DNA of 64,000 nucleotides, from positions 620,001 through 684,000 of the forward strand of contig JAKSGN010000036.1 of assembly GCA_024180945.1 (NCBI GenBank), in the 5' to 3' direction. The stretch is from Macrophomina tecta. Its lineage: Eukaryota > Ascomycota > Dothideomycetes > Botryosphaeriales > Botryosphaeriaceae. The notes under the pieces are model-generated. The model searched no databases. It was not told the DNA's origin and saw nothing but the letters and a program-made list of their open reading frames with translations. Positions 49,001 to 61,100 of the stretch are shown here, piece after piece (the first letter of the stretch is position 1; each line of letters begins with the position of its first letter). A program made the translations under genes and the position numbers.

Positions 49001-51544
49001 CCATCATCGATGAAAAAGTCTATGACCTAACGAACTACTTCTACACCCAAGACGAGATGAATGGAGATTCCACCTACGAGTACCTCGACAGCAAGGTGGA
49101 GAACCTCTTCAAGAACAACCCTGGAGGTGATATCACCGACGAGTGGAACCAACTGGATGAGAGTATTCGCCTGCCGAACTTCCAGTGCATCGATAATATG
49201 TTCTACGTCGGTGAGACGGACTTTCGCGAAACTCCCCGTTGTCAAGTTAACAACTATATCCTTCTTGCTTTCACCATTATCCTCTGCGCGGTCATTTTGA
49301 TCAAGTTCTTGGCAGCGTTGCAACTTGGATCCAAGAGACGACCAGTAGCTCAAGACAAGTTCGTCATCTGTCAGGTCCCAGCCTACACTGAGGGTGAGGA
49401 CCAGCTTCGCAAGGGTCTTGATTCACTTACTGCTCTGGCCTACGACAACAAACGAAAGCTGATTTGCGTTATCTGTGACGGAATGATCGTCGGTGGTGGC
49501 AACGACAGGCCTACTCCCAAGATCGTCCTGGATATCCTTGGTGTTGACCCCAAGGTGGATCCTCCTGCACTCCCTTTCAAGTCTGTCGGTCGCGGTGCTG
49601 AGCAGCTCAACTACGGAAAAGTATACTCTGGCCTCTACGAGTATGAGGGCAATGTCGTGCCGTACCTCGTCGTCGTCAAGGTTGGCAAAGAGTCCGAGCA
49701 AAAGAAGTCCAAGCCAGGAAACCGTGGAAAGCGTGACTCTCAAATTCTCCTGATGCAGTTCCTTAACCGTGTTCACCACCGCGCTCCCATGTCCCCTCTG
49801 GAATTGGAGATGTTCCATCAAATCAACAATATCATCGGTGTGGACCCTGAATTGTACGAATACGTACTCATGGTCGACGCCGATACTATGGTCAGGGAAG
49901 ATTCTCTTAACCGTCTCGTCGCAAGCTGCGCCAACGACTCCCGGATCATCGGTATTTGCGGTGAAACAAGCTTGGAGAACGAGGAACGCAGTTGGTGGAC
50001 GATGATCCAGGTCTACGAGTACTACATTTCCCATCACTTGGCCAAAGCTTTTGAGAGTTTGTTTGGCAGTGTGACGTGTTTGCCAGGATGGTAGGTTGCA
50101 TTGATCCCTTTCGATAAGACTTTATCTAACGATTCGTAGTTTCTGCATGTACCGATTGCGGACTGCCGACAAGGGCAAACCCCTGATTATCTCCGACAAG
50201 GTCATCAATGACTACGCCGACTGCGATGTCGACACACTGCACAAGAAAAACCTCCTGTCGCTTGGTGAGGATCGTTATCTCACGACAATCATGACCAAGC
50301 ATTTCCCAAGCATGTCATTCAAGTTCGTTCCGGATGCGTATGCCCAAACAGCAGCGCCCGAAACCTTTAGCGTCTTGCTCTCCCAGAGACGTCGTTGGAT
50401 CAACTCTACGATTCACAACTTGGCTGAGCTTGTCTGGCTTAAGGATCTTTGCGGTTTCTGTTGTTTCTCAATGCGCTTTGTCGTCTTCGTCGATCTCTTC
50501 GGAACCATCATTTTGCCCGCTACCTGCGCCTACCTGGTCTACCTTATCTACAAGGTCGCTGCCAAGGACGGTCAGTTCCCATTGATCTCGATAATCATGC
50601 TTGCTGCCGTGTACGGTCTACAGGCAATCATTTTCATCATCAAGCGACAGTGGCAGCATGTTGGCTGGATGATCATCTACATCATGGCGTACCCAATCTA
50701 TTCGCTGGTCCTGCCTGTCTACTCCTTCTGGAAACAGGACGACTTCTCATGGGGTAACACCCGCGTCGTCATCGGCGAAAAGGGTACAAAGCAGATTGTC
50801 GCCATTGAGGAGGATGAAGGATTCGATCCGCGAAGCATCCCGCTCCAGAGGTGGGATGATTATGCGGCAGCCAACAGCCTCCCCGGCCGACGTGGTCTTG
50901 CTCCAGAGAAGGGCATGATGCCCTACGAGGATGATGCCTACGAGATGAACGACATGCAATCCGTCTACTCTTCTGTCAAGCCTGCCTCGACTGTCCTCAC
51001 TGGTTTCAACGGTCAACGTGGAACCATGCATATGCCCCCGCAGTCTCCCGGGCCGTACGCAGCCATGCAACAGCGTCAGAGTGGCTACTCAAACATGGGC
51101 CGCTACCACGATACGCCTGAGCAAGGCAGCGGTCAACACAGCCGCCTGCAGTCCATGGGTAACATGTCCGACACCTACAACAGCTCTCCTTACGGCGCAA
51201 ACCAGCACCAGGCACGCCAATCAATGAACTCGCTTTCCGCCTTCCCACAGGGCAACGAGCACTTGCTCGGAACGCCGCATTCGCCCTACAACGCCCCGCG
51301 CCAACGCAGCCCACTGTCGCAGAACAGACCTGCTAGTAACATGGACTTCCGTAACGCCTCCAGCGGACCGTCGGACGAGCAGATCGTCCATGCGATCAGG
51401 GATTGTCTGGCAGATGTTGACCTCGACAATGTGACGAAGAAGCAACTGAAGGCGCTCACGGAGCAGAGGTTGCAGACTCAACTGAGTGGCGAAAGGAGGG
51501 TCTTCTTGGACCAGATGATCGATAATGAGCTGGCGAACATGTAG
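46070..51544 (+). CDS. csmB: Chitin synthase with degenerate myosin-like domain (CsmB type), 1,790 aa
   Basis: Three exons: 46070-46371, 46425-50090, 50140-51544; 5,373 nt, in phase. The start [10 protein letters not shown] has a good context (gccATGGCG). The N-terminal domain aligns in layout with the myosin-like part of CsmA but is shorter, and no GxxGxGK(S/T) P-loop occurs in the whole N-terminal half, so ATP binding is unlikely. Then come [17 protein letters not shown], a second membrane segment, cytochrome b5-like [15 protein letters not shown], and the catalytic domain with [18 protein letters not shown] at 1252-1254, LPGCFCMYRLR, EDRYLTT and QRRRW (1405-1409). Membrane helices follow, then a Ser/Gln/Pro-rich region and a DEK-like C-terminus. 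The intron at 50091-50139 splits the Cys codon of PGCF. By family it acts non-redundantly with CsmA in wall integrity. Confidence 0.95.
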
Positions 51545-51594
51545 ACGGGTTCGCAGCTTTTCCCACTTTCCTCTCTCTTCCCACATCGTCCGGT

Positions 51595-51600
51595 AATAAA
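51595..51600 (+). terminator. Candidate polyadenylation signal of the csmB-like gene
   Basis: AATAAA 50 bases after the stop codon. Fungal signals are loose, so this is only a candidate. Confidence 0.4.
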
Positions 51601-52681
51601 GCGTCTACAACGGAAACGGTCTCAAAAGTCATGATGTTGAGGATTGGCCCTTGTTTTTGATTGCATTGTTGTTTTCGAGATCTTGCCATGCGGAGGGGTA
51701 TATGAACGCGTGGACGTATTCAAGTATCGCGAAAGTATTGAGGATGAACTAATCATTATTTGCGCCCTCTTGCCTGGGGATGATTGGAGAAATTAGGGTG
51801 TTTTTATTGGGGACAGGAGCGAGAAGAAAGAGGGCGAAGTCCACTCCTTTTTCAACACGCGAATATACTGTTTGGCATTTTGCTTTTCTTGTAGTTCTTC
51901 TGTCTCTGTGGCGTTGCACATGGGTGATTGTTCTCTACCAGGATGGGATAGTGTTCATACGGAGCAGGAACCGTGCAAACTCTTATTGTTATTGTCATTA
52001 TCTTTTATTTTGGCAGGTGGTCTTTCTCTATGGATTTAACAGTGATGGCGGGTTTGATCTGACATGAGAAGTAATTAATGCTAGCCATTCCTTCTACGGT
52101 TCTGCTTCTCAGTGGTGTCGCCGGTCTCTTACACCCTCCCAGATGTCAACCCTTTTACGTGAAAGGGTGATACGAAAGGAATCGGACCCACTCGTCATTT
52201 GCTCGGTCCGAGATTTCGCATACGTGCCTCATCCGATGCACAGCACTGGAATCTTCGAGCAATGGGATCTACGCGTGCGGCATATGCCCAGCAAAGCGGA
52301 TAACAAAATTCCGTGCATGGCAAACGAGCTCTTGTCAAACCGCCTACAACAACCCTACAGAAATATATGCGTTGGGGGGTAACATCCATACACAACTAGA
52401 GAAGTTAATAACACTTACATCCGGATGAATGCTTCTACCCCTCAGAGGAAAGGATATTGCTCCTGGGGGAGGTTTCGCAGTGCGCGGATCACGCCTCACG
52501 CACCATTAGCTACGAGCCCTCGGTATAGCGAGAGCGGAAGAAAGGGCAGAGTTGCATTGCAGGAACTTACCACTGCGTTATACGACCGCACCCCGGGCTT
52601 GCCGGCGCGTCCGAATGCCACCCTTCTTGCACGCACAGCCACACACAAGACACGCTCGCTTTGCTTTGCTGCTCCGCAACG

Positions 52682-52696
52682 CCCTAACCCTAACCC
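52682..52696 (+). repeat. Short telomere-like tract, CCCTAA motif, 2.5 copies
   Basis: CCCTAACCCTAACCC read directly; it equals the fungal telomere unit TTAGGG on the other strand. It is far too short for a telomere, and the sequence continues normally on both sides. Confidence 0.9.
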
Positions 52697-55600
52697 GGCC
52701 GGGCCAACCAGCCATCGCAGTTACAGTAGGTACTGTACAAAGACTCGGCCTGCGCCCACGGCCCCGCCCGGTACGCACGAAAGTGCTTCGCACAAGCCGA
52801 TGGAAGCGCAGCCCGGCCTACTGGCGCCGACCGACCAGCCCATGCATCCACCACCAAACCCTGCCAATAAAAGCAAAGCACAGCAAAACACGACCGAACA
52901 ACTCCCATTCGCCAGGTCTCTCTTTCGCGCGCCCCAAAAATAGCGCAGCGCAAAAATCCCACACCCCCGCCCCCTTCCAGCGCCCAATCCCCGCATGAAC
53001 CGTAGTTGTGTGTGGGACACACAAACAAAAAAAAAAAAACAAAAAAAAAAGAGAGGGAAAAGTACCTTAACTCACGGGACGTACGTGGTACATGCATACC
53101 ACTTTTCTTTTCGCCACCGCGTTCGGCGGACAGCAGCCGGCGGATCAGAAACGGCGAAAGGAAGACAGTGAATCGGGATGCTACGAAACGGCTTTACTTC
53201 TGGTTTCGGTCCCACCCCTAAATCTGTCTCTCTCTCTCTTTTCTGAACAAACATCAAGTTGAAAAAAAAAAAAAAAAAAAACATACCCGCTCATGCAACC
53301 CCCCAAAACCACCCCTTAAATGTGCATATAGAAGCCAAGCAAATCATCCATAATGCTATGCGCGGGTTATTCCCCCCTCAGAAAGACCGCCGCTTATAGG
53401 CAGGGGAAAGAAGCGGCGGGGGGAAAGAGAAGAAGGCAGGTTATGCGGAACTACATGCGACGTCAGACGTCATGCGCCCGGCCCACACAACACATAGAGA
53501 GAGGGTGTGTGTGTGTGGGTTTGTTGCTAACTCTTCGCTTCCCGGCGATCGCCCTGTGGGTGGCGCCGCCCTGCGTGAAGGGGGGGGAAAGGGCGGTTAT
53601 ACGTAGAAAGGAGAAGAAGCGCGAAATACGAGCGACAGCGGTGGAGCTTGCCTGAACAGAGAGCTCTCCTAACGGAAGAAAGAGGAGGGTGGGGGATGTA
53701 GAACACGGCTTAGCGGGAAGGGCAGCGGGGCGCTTGTCTCAGCCAGCCCTGCTGGACGATCGGCCGAAGAAAAATCGGGGCTTGTGAGGCTCTTGTCTTT
53801 GCACAGCCCCTCCGATCGCATGCTACCTACTGCTTCTTTTTTGCGTCAACCAGGCCTCCTGCCGTTCGTTGAGTCGCCGGCGGGGTGGTGGCGAGCCAGC
53901 CACATGCGAGCGACCGGCTGTCAAACGTCTGGTTTTTCTCCATGCTTTCGCATTTTTTGGGACGTTTTTTTTTCTTGACTCGTGCTGGTGCTGTGACGAG
54001 CAGGATGCTCAAGCTTTTTCCGAGAGTTTGTCCAGGATATGCGATGGGATTTCGTTGGTCAAGAGTTGGTGAATGACCGGGAAGCTTTCTCGGGACCTGC
54101 TGCGAGCAAACGCAAATCCTATTGCGAAGAAGAAAGCTTGATCGCACATCTTCTCGTTGCTTGGTGTATTGGTCGGTGCGGGTCACAGTTGCGAAAGGAG
54201 TGTGAGTAGACTGCGGCTGTTTCCATCACGTGCTTCTACAGCCACCATAGCTGCGTATGGGATCCACGTTCGTCGCCCGAAGGATTCACTGCTGCATGTC
54301 TCTTCACTCGGAACCTAATGCCAAGGCTCGGTGAACCCGATCCCAATAATACCTTATCACAAGCAAGGTTCGACGGCGACCATAAGAACGAACTTCCCGT
54401 TCGGCTGGTGACTACCATAACCTTATCTGCGACCAGCAACTGATAAACTTTCCACCCCGCGCTGCGACACACGCACCCGACGAACGAAATTGCGAGTGAA
54501 CAGAGAGTTTGGTCGGTTGAGGGAAACCGATCCCATCTCGTCAGCAGCTCGGCAACGCGGACCAGAGATACTGCGGCTGGTGTTGGGTAAAAAGCCATAG
54601 TAACGACTCCCCAGACACGGCCTGGCGCCCGCCCAACAGACTGCATGGATCAGCCACCCCTGCAAGCGGCCTTTGGGGCGCAACAAGCCAAAGCGGCGCG
54701 CACACGCTCCCGTGTCTCTCCGCTAGCGAAAAAGGGTTGTGCTCCAAGACGGCTAAAGCGGGCGAAAGGAAAAAAGGACTGCACCGCAATCAACCAGGAA
54801 CATTGTTCTCCGGCCGTACTGTTGGTGCCGCCAATTAGACTCGTTGATGCTCGTTCTGCGGAACAGAGGAAAGAGGCAAGAGGTAAGTATTACGCCGGCT
54901 CGGGGCCGTGCTGCTGTGATGCTTGTGTAAGAGAAAATTGCTTCGCTTCTGGAACTCGTCCCTCTTGGCTTGGTGCTGAATAGAAAACGCGGTACACGCG
55001 TCCTAAGGGGCGACTATGTCGATCTACCGCACATCCGCATTTCGCGTGGCTGTCGATCATGGATGTGCGACAAGTAGGCAGAGCCGGCAGGTGGTTGATG
55101 ATGACGGGTGGTGCGCGAGGCGAAAATGAAGGACGCATGCTTGCTGCAGCTTCTGCGATCCCCGTCCAGGGCATGGCGCGAGAGTGGCAAAGCACAGTCT
55201 TGGTCTACCCGGCCGATCCAATTACCGTTTTCAAACATGTGCGCGGGGATGAATTTGATACACGTTGAGGCTGGATGGGGTAGGTGGAAGGTAGGAAAGC
55301 GGGGAAGAGCCGTCCGGGTGATTAGCTCGTCCCAGGATGAGCATGCGGGCTTCTACTGCACGCCAAGCGGCAGACGCAGCGGATGGGGTGATGTCTCGAG
55401 GGAGCCATGGACACCTCAACTGCGGTCTGCAGGACGGTAGAGGCGGGGTCCCGAGTGGTCAGACTGCGAACATTGAAGAGCCACAGACGCCAATTCGAGA
55501 GCGAGGAGGGAGAGTGGCATCGCGATGTTAGAGGATTGCTGAGTGTATGTTAACGTTTGGTACGGACTGGCCTCGCAGCTGGCCGGAGGCTCCTCCCCGC

Positions 55601-56306
55601 TGGTCCCTAGATGGGCTTGTGGTTTCCTCGCTGAGAGTGGAGTCAGCCGCGCTATGCAGCCGTAGCTCATTTCAGCAGCGGTTGAGGGCGCTATTTCTCG
55701 ATGTTGCTTAAACGCTGAGCAGTCGCGGCGGAGACGGCTGCTGGCTGGTTCACTCGAAAACGGCCTGCGCTTGAGGCCGGTACCGCGGCAGCGGCTTCAG
55801 TCGAGCCGAAACCGGCACTTCCACGGGGCGGCGCCGCGGCAACGAGAACCACCTGCGTCACTGCATGAACGCGGCGGTGGATGGACCGGCAGGAGTGGAC
55901 TATCACGCGCTGGGCAGCGGGAGTCGCGGAAGAGCTCTCTACCTGTGGCGGGCAGCGATTGGGAGAGGGCGGGCTGGGAGGGTGGAGTTGCATGTGAGAT
56001 GGACGCAGAGTTGGCTGGGAAACGCAGGCTGGTTTGGAGTTGAGGCGCCGGTCTTCCCTCATGCGGGGCCTACCGCAGGCGATCCGGCCAGCCTCTTCGG
56101 CGGATGGCGTCATGCATGCGGTGAGCGCGAGGACGAGGGCCAGGGCTGCGGACGGCGAAGATTGCGGGCGTGACTCGCTGAGGCTGCTTCTGGTCGCCTC
56201 TGGTCGCCTCGCAGCACCGTCGCGCGCGGCTGCACACGGCAGGGCTTGGCGGCCAGCGGCCAGGCCGGTGGCGCGCGAGTCTGGCGGGCGGCGGCTCTGT
56301 GCAGGC

Positions 56307-56418
56307 GGCACCGGCACCGGCACCAGCGCCAGCGCCAGCACCAAGCACCAGCACTGGCACCGCGCGGGCTGGCCGCCAGCCGCGTCTTGCGGGCAGGGCA
56401 GAGGCAGAGGCAGAGGCA
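56307..56418 (+). repeat. Hexamer-rich minisatellite-like cluster
   Basis: (GGCACC)3 at 56307-56324, then two AGCGCC units, degenerate AGCACC copies, and (GAGGCA)3 at 56401-56418. It lies about 0.45-0.56 kb upstream of the GDSL gene start. Confidence 0.7.
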
Positions 56419-56866
56419 GTGCGCCCTGCGGGCGGTGTCGCGGGCTATCGGGCGCGCATCTGGCATGGCTGGCGTAATCTTACGGCTGACATGGCTGGGT
56501 GCGGCGGCGCGTGCTGGGGTGCTGGGGTGCTGGGATGCCGGGCAATGATTTCGCCCGAGACATCGTGATCCAGTCAGGGGCTCGCGGGCTGGCCGCCGCC
56601 GGTGGAGCGCTTGCGTGGACATCTTTTCTCGATCCCTCTCCTCGCTGCTGCTCCATCCGCATCCACCTGGCCATGCCCACCCCGAGTCTGTAGCTTCGTG
56701 CTTTCTGTCGCTCCCCCGCCAAACCGCGCCCACCGCAGTCAATCGCTCATCCCGACAGCCGATCCTACCGCCCGCCCCTTTCCCTCCCACAACAAGCCTC
56801 GACGCTGCGACACCCACAAACTCTGTCCGCCGCCCGAACAACAACCTTAACAAGTCGTTGCCGACC

Positions 56867-58196
56867 ATGAGGTTTCTCTCGCGCTGCTCCGTCATCATCG
56901 CCCTCGCCGTCACCCTCATCCTCTACCTGGGCTGGGTCATTCCCTCGACCCGCCAGTACACCCAGTTCCAGAAGTCGTGGTCCGGCTCGGTGCGCAGGAT
57001 CGTCACCTTTGGCGACTCCTGGTCGGATACAGGCCGCTACATCCTCAACGGGCCGCCGCCCGGCTACGAGCCCATCAGACATCCCGCCAGCGGTCCTGTT
57101 TGGCCAGAGGCCCTGTGTCAAGAGGTACGTTGATTGCGAAGCCTCCTTGGCACCACCACCCATCGCAGCCCGTGAACACGCCCGCTGACTCGCTTCGAAC
57201 CCGCAGATTCTCTGCGACTCGATAGACAACTATGCCCGCTCGCTGCCGCCCCAGGTCACCCAGTATTACACCGACACCGTTGGCGCCGTCCTTGACAATG
57301 CCGTCTTCCAGAACGCCACCTCCTCGCACAACTTCACCGACTTCGCTCTGCGCGACCTCCAGCAGCAGGTCCGCGACTTCGTGAAGATGGAGGGGTTCAA
57401 GCGCATGTGGCCCATCCAGCCTCCCAAGGAGTGGACTCTGTTCACCATTTGGTTCGGTGTCAACGACATTTTCCACTACTCCAAGCTCGAGCGCGCCAAG
57501 GGTCTCTTCGCCATTGACAGGAGCATCGAGCACCTCTTCCGCCAGCTGGACATCATCCACTCCTGGATGCAGGCACCCATCTTGGTCATTCTTCCCAAGG
57601 CCGTCAATGTCACCCATCTTCCTCGCTTCGAGCTTGAGACCCGCGCTGATGTCGACACCACCCGCCACCGCATGGCCATCGAACTCGCTGCCTATTGGAA
57701 CCAGAGGCTCGAGAGCCATGCCAAGAACTGGATGGGCGGTCACATCTTCTTGCTCGAGGCCGACAAGTTCATGGAGAGCCAGGTTGCGACCAAGAAGTTT
57801 TCCAACCCCCCGAGCGTCCGCAAGAGGACTCCCGAGTTCGGCGACATCACCACCCCATGCAGGACTCTGATCTACCCGCAGTCGCAAGACGAGGACTCGG
57901 TCCAGGAACTGGGTGTGCAGGAGCAGGTTTGCGAGGAACCCCGCAACCACCTCTTCTGGTGAGTGAAATTCCTTCATAGCAACTACATTGCATTCTGACG
58001 CGCGTGCAGGGACGATTTCCACCTCTCCGGCAAGGCTCACGAGATCCTCGGCCAGGCTGCCGGAAAGCTCGTGAAGATGCGTTCTACCTACAACCATTAC
58101 GTTGCCCAGCAAATGCAAGAGGCTGTCCGCGATTCCATCCCGCCATGGTTGAAGGATCGCCTCGAAGAGTTCCACGCGAAAAACAGCAGCCAATAA
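56867..58196 (+). CDS. GDSL-family esterase/lipase with N-terminal membrane anchor, 398 aa
   Basis: Three exons: 56867-57124, 57207-57958, 58010-58196; 1,197 nt, in phase. The start ATG has context accATGAGG and opens MRFLSRCSVIIALAVTLILY, a signal anchor or uncleaved signal peptide (no clear cleavage site). The SGNH hydrolase blocks are clear: block I TFGDSWSDTG with nucleophile Ser51, the Asn block WFGVNDIFHY, and block V DDFHLSGKAHE with Asp338 and His341. Several N-glycosylation sites (NATS, NFTD, NVTH) support passage through the secretory pathway. It resembles fungal acetylesterase/lipase-like proteins near carbohydrate esterase family 16, but the substrate is not readable. The frame between exons 1 and 2 is closed, so the 82-nt intron is required. 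Confidence 0.9.
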
Positions 58197-61100
58197 GCGC
58201 CGCTCGCGCTTTCGCCGGTCTTGACGGTTTTACAACCGTTCGAGAAGCACCGCGTGGTGCTTCTGCATGAAATGACGACTGTTTGACACGCAATACGCAA
58301 TACCCGACACGAGGATATTTCGTGGATTCAATCTTTTTCCCTTTACAATTACCACTCGATACGATGGAAGATGGCTACAGCAATGCCCAGCTGCTGCGGT
58401 GGCTATTATTACTTTGGACGGCTTCACGCATCATGCTGGCACCTACCGCTAATGTCACCCCCCTGGTCTTCGAACTCACAGCCGCGCCTATGCGACTATC
58501 TTGCAAGTCCAGCCAATTCAGTGAATGTGCCGCCACCTAGGGATCTCCAGCGCGAACGGACCGAAGGATGGATAGTGGAGCATCTGAATTACTCCACAAT
58601 CTCTGCCTCGGACATCACAGCCGTCGCCTGAGTCGAGTCGGCTTGGATAGACATCACACTCTTCCAACCTCACATTTTCTTCCACATACTCTCCAAATAC
58701 CGCTCGGCAGTCCATAGAGATACCCAGGATGCGACAAGGTCGATCCGCATTTTCTTTTAGCTTCTTCAACGAACGGTCTACGCGTTCACTGTACAGCTGT
58801 TATCTTCTGGAGGGGTTTGCGCGCTTCGCAGCTGCAACAACGCGTGCCTGACCAACCTTTTTCTTGCTTTAAGGGCATCCGCATTCTTGCGTTTCAGCGT
58901 TGCATCGGTGCATCATAGAGAGGTCCTTTGGCAAATGCGGGGACTGGTTGTTTTTTTTATACACTACTTTTTTTTTTTTGGACAGACACTACGGGTGCGC
59001 TTTGCGATACAGCTTTTTGTTCTGGTCTTTATCCTGTTGCAAAATCCACATAAGTCATGGTAAAAGGGGGTTCTTTTTGAATTCACAAAGTATGCGTTTT
59101 TCTTGAGCAACCGGAAGCCGTGTGCTTTTCGAGTATACTCGTGTTTTCTTCTCACTCACACCTGGGTCTTATTCGCTGTCGCTACTACATGCGACTGTTA
59201 CATCACTCGACGACACAAGCACAAGAAAGTCTCTCTCGGCTACAAATAAAGTTTAATACGCGTGCGGAAAAGAAAAATGTGGGGAAAGAATTTTGCCTTG
59301 CCAGGTTTCGGACAGGAAGGGGAAGAGCCGGAGAACATCTGTTGTTGTTGAGGCGTTACAATCCAGCGTCTCGTGTTCGAGCTGCATCTCTTCAGTTTCA
59401 ACAGGCGGGGAAGAGCGAGAAACTGTTGTGGAACGAGTTTTGAAAGAGTTACGCCTCTTTTCCACGCCGCCGCTTACGTGGCTTCGCTTACCTCTGCTCT
59501 TTCCTTTGCTCAGACGTTTCCGAGCCGCCAAAGGTCGAAACATCATGCATGGCTTCCTCCGCGCTTCCTACTCTCCCAGGTAATTGCCTGGGCGGCTTCT
59601 CCTCATGGCTTTTTTCGTCTCTCCGTACGCTAAGTTTGTACGTACATACCATGGCATATACGCAGAACACGCGATACACGTTTTTAATATTCTTTCGACC
59701 CTGCGAAAACCCGGGGCAGCAGGGTTCTTATTCTTCCTGTGTCTTTTCCCCCAACACAAAAAAGAAAGAGGGGTTTATTCGGAATTCCGTTGGCCCTCTT
59801 CTAATACACACAGAAGTAATAGGTTACTATGGGGTATGAAAGGGAAGGAGGATAAGGTGGATGGCCAAACGCCATTTGTAGACGATCCACAAATAGGATT
59901 GAGATACGCGAGCAATGCAACAACAGTAGCGCGCATTCGTGTCTGCTGTCACAGTTCTTGCGTGCGTGTGTGTGTGTGTGCGGAAGAGAGCGATGTTTTT
60001 GAAACAGGGCCACCTAACACCTGCCCGGCGCCCTTTCCTTAACTTTTTTTTCCCCCTCCCTCAGTCTCTCCTTCATCCGCAATCGCCGCAGAACAGGCAC
60101 CCCTCTCGTGTTCCGAGACCGAGGACGGATGGAGCAGCGAATGGGCACACCCATCAAGGAGGGGCCGTGGGCTGTCGGAAGAATTGCGGGGAACGAAAAC
60201 GGCCCCGTTGTCATCTATCCGTTGCAATCTAGAACACGAGCAAGGGTTTTTCCTCTCTCCTCTTCCCTTACGGGGTTGGGCGGGTCGATCCTTCTTTTTT
60301 TCGTTTCGTGGGGCCTTTCTTTTGCTTTGGCCGTTATCTGCCCGAAAGGCGGTCTAGCTGTCTCCCTCTTTGTTTTGTGGTTTTCTTTTTTTTTTTTTTT
60401 TTGGCCGCGTGCTTGCAGAGCAGTCGGAAATACTGATGCAATACGGAGGAGGGCCCCTCTATGGTCGAAGATAGACTTGATCTCCCTTTCGCTACTTCTG
60501 CATTTATTTTTTTTTTTTTTTTTTTTTGGAACGAAGGGCCGTTCATGCGGTTTTCGAGAGACTAGGGGGGCGGGCTGGTTCTCTTCTGTCCTTTTTTAGG
60601 CCCGTCGTTAGGCGGCCAGCGCGGCTTGTTTGGCTGGAAAAGCTTGCCCAAGCGTTTGTTTGAAGTCAGCGGGAGAAAAGTGAGCGCAGCCGATGTGCCA
60701 GCTCAGCTGTCAATGCGATGCATAGATTGCTGCTGGAAAGATGTCATTGCGTAAGTAGTTTCGGGTTCGTGGTGGGATGGGAGGGAGATTCGGAGGGTAG
60801 TGGGGGAAATAAGGATCGGACGTTGCCAATGGGAGGGCTCCTTGGAGTTTTGGAGGGCCTGAGTTAGGCCCGAAGCGCGGGCTATTGTGAGGCGGCGTGG
60901 GGCGCTTGATGAAGGAGAAGGAGGAAGGCTGAATCGCGCGTGGACTTCAGTAGAGGTCGGTATCCACAGCATTTAGGGCTGGCTGAGCGGAAGCAGTCCC
61001 ACGATTGTGGAACACCTAAAACATGGGAATGAATCTAAGTCCGAATGAATCTTTCATCGCTCCATGCATGGTCGCGGTTACTGCTGTGGTACGACGATGT

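Larger units (their letters stand above)
51545..56866. other. 5.3-kb gene-poor interval
   Basis: No gene supported. It holds the csmB-like 3' flank, a short telomere-like sequence, A-runs at 53028-53050 and 53262-53281, and a pyrimidine-rich leader for the GDSL gene (56,630-56,866). Many GC-rich frames overlap on both strands without motifs. Confidence 0.5.
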
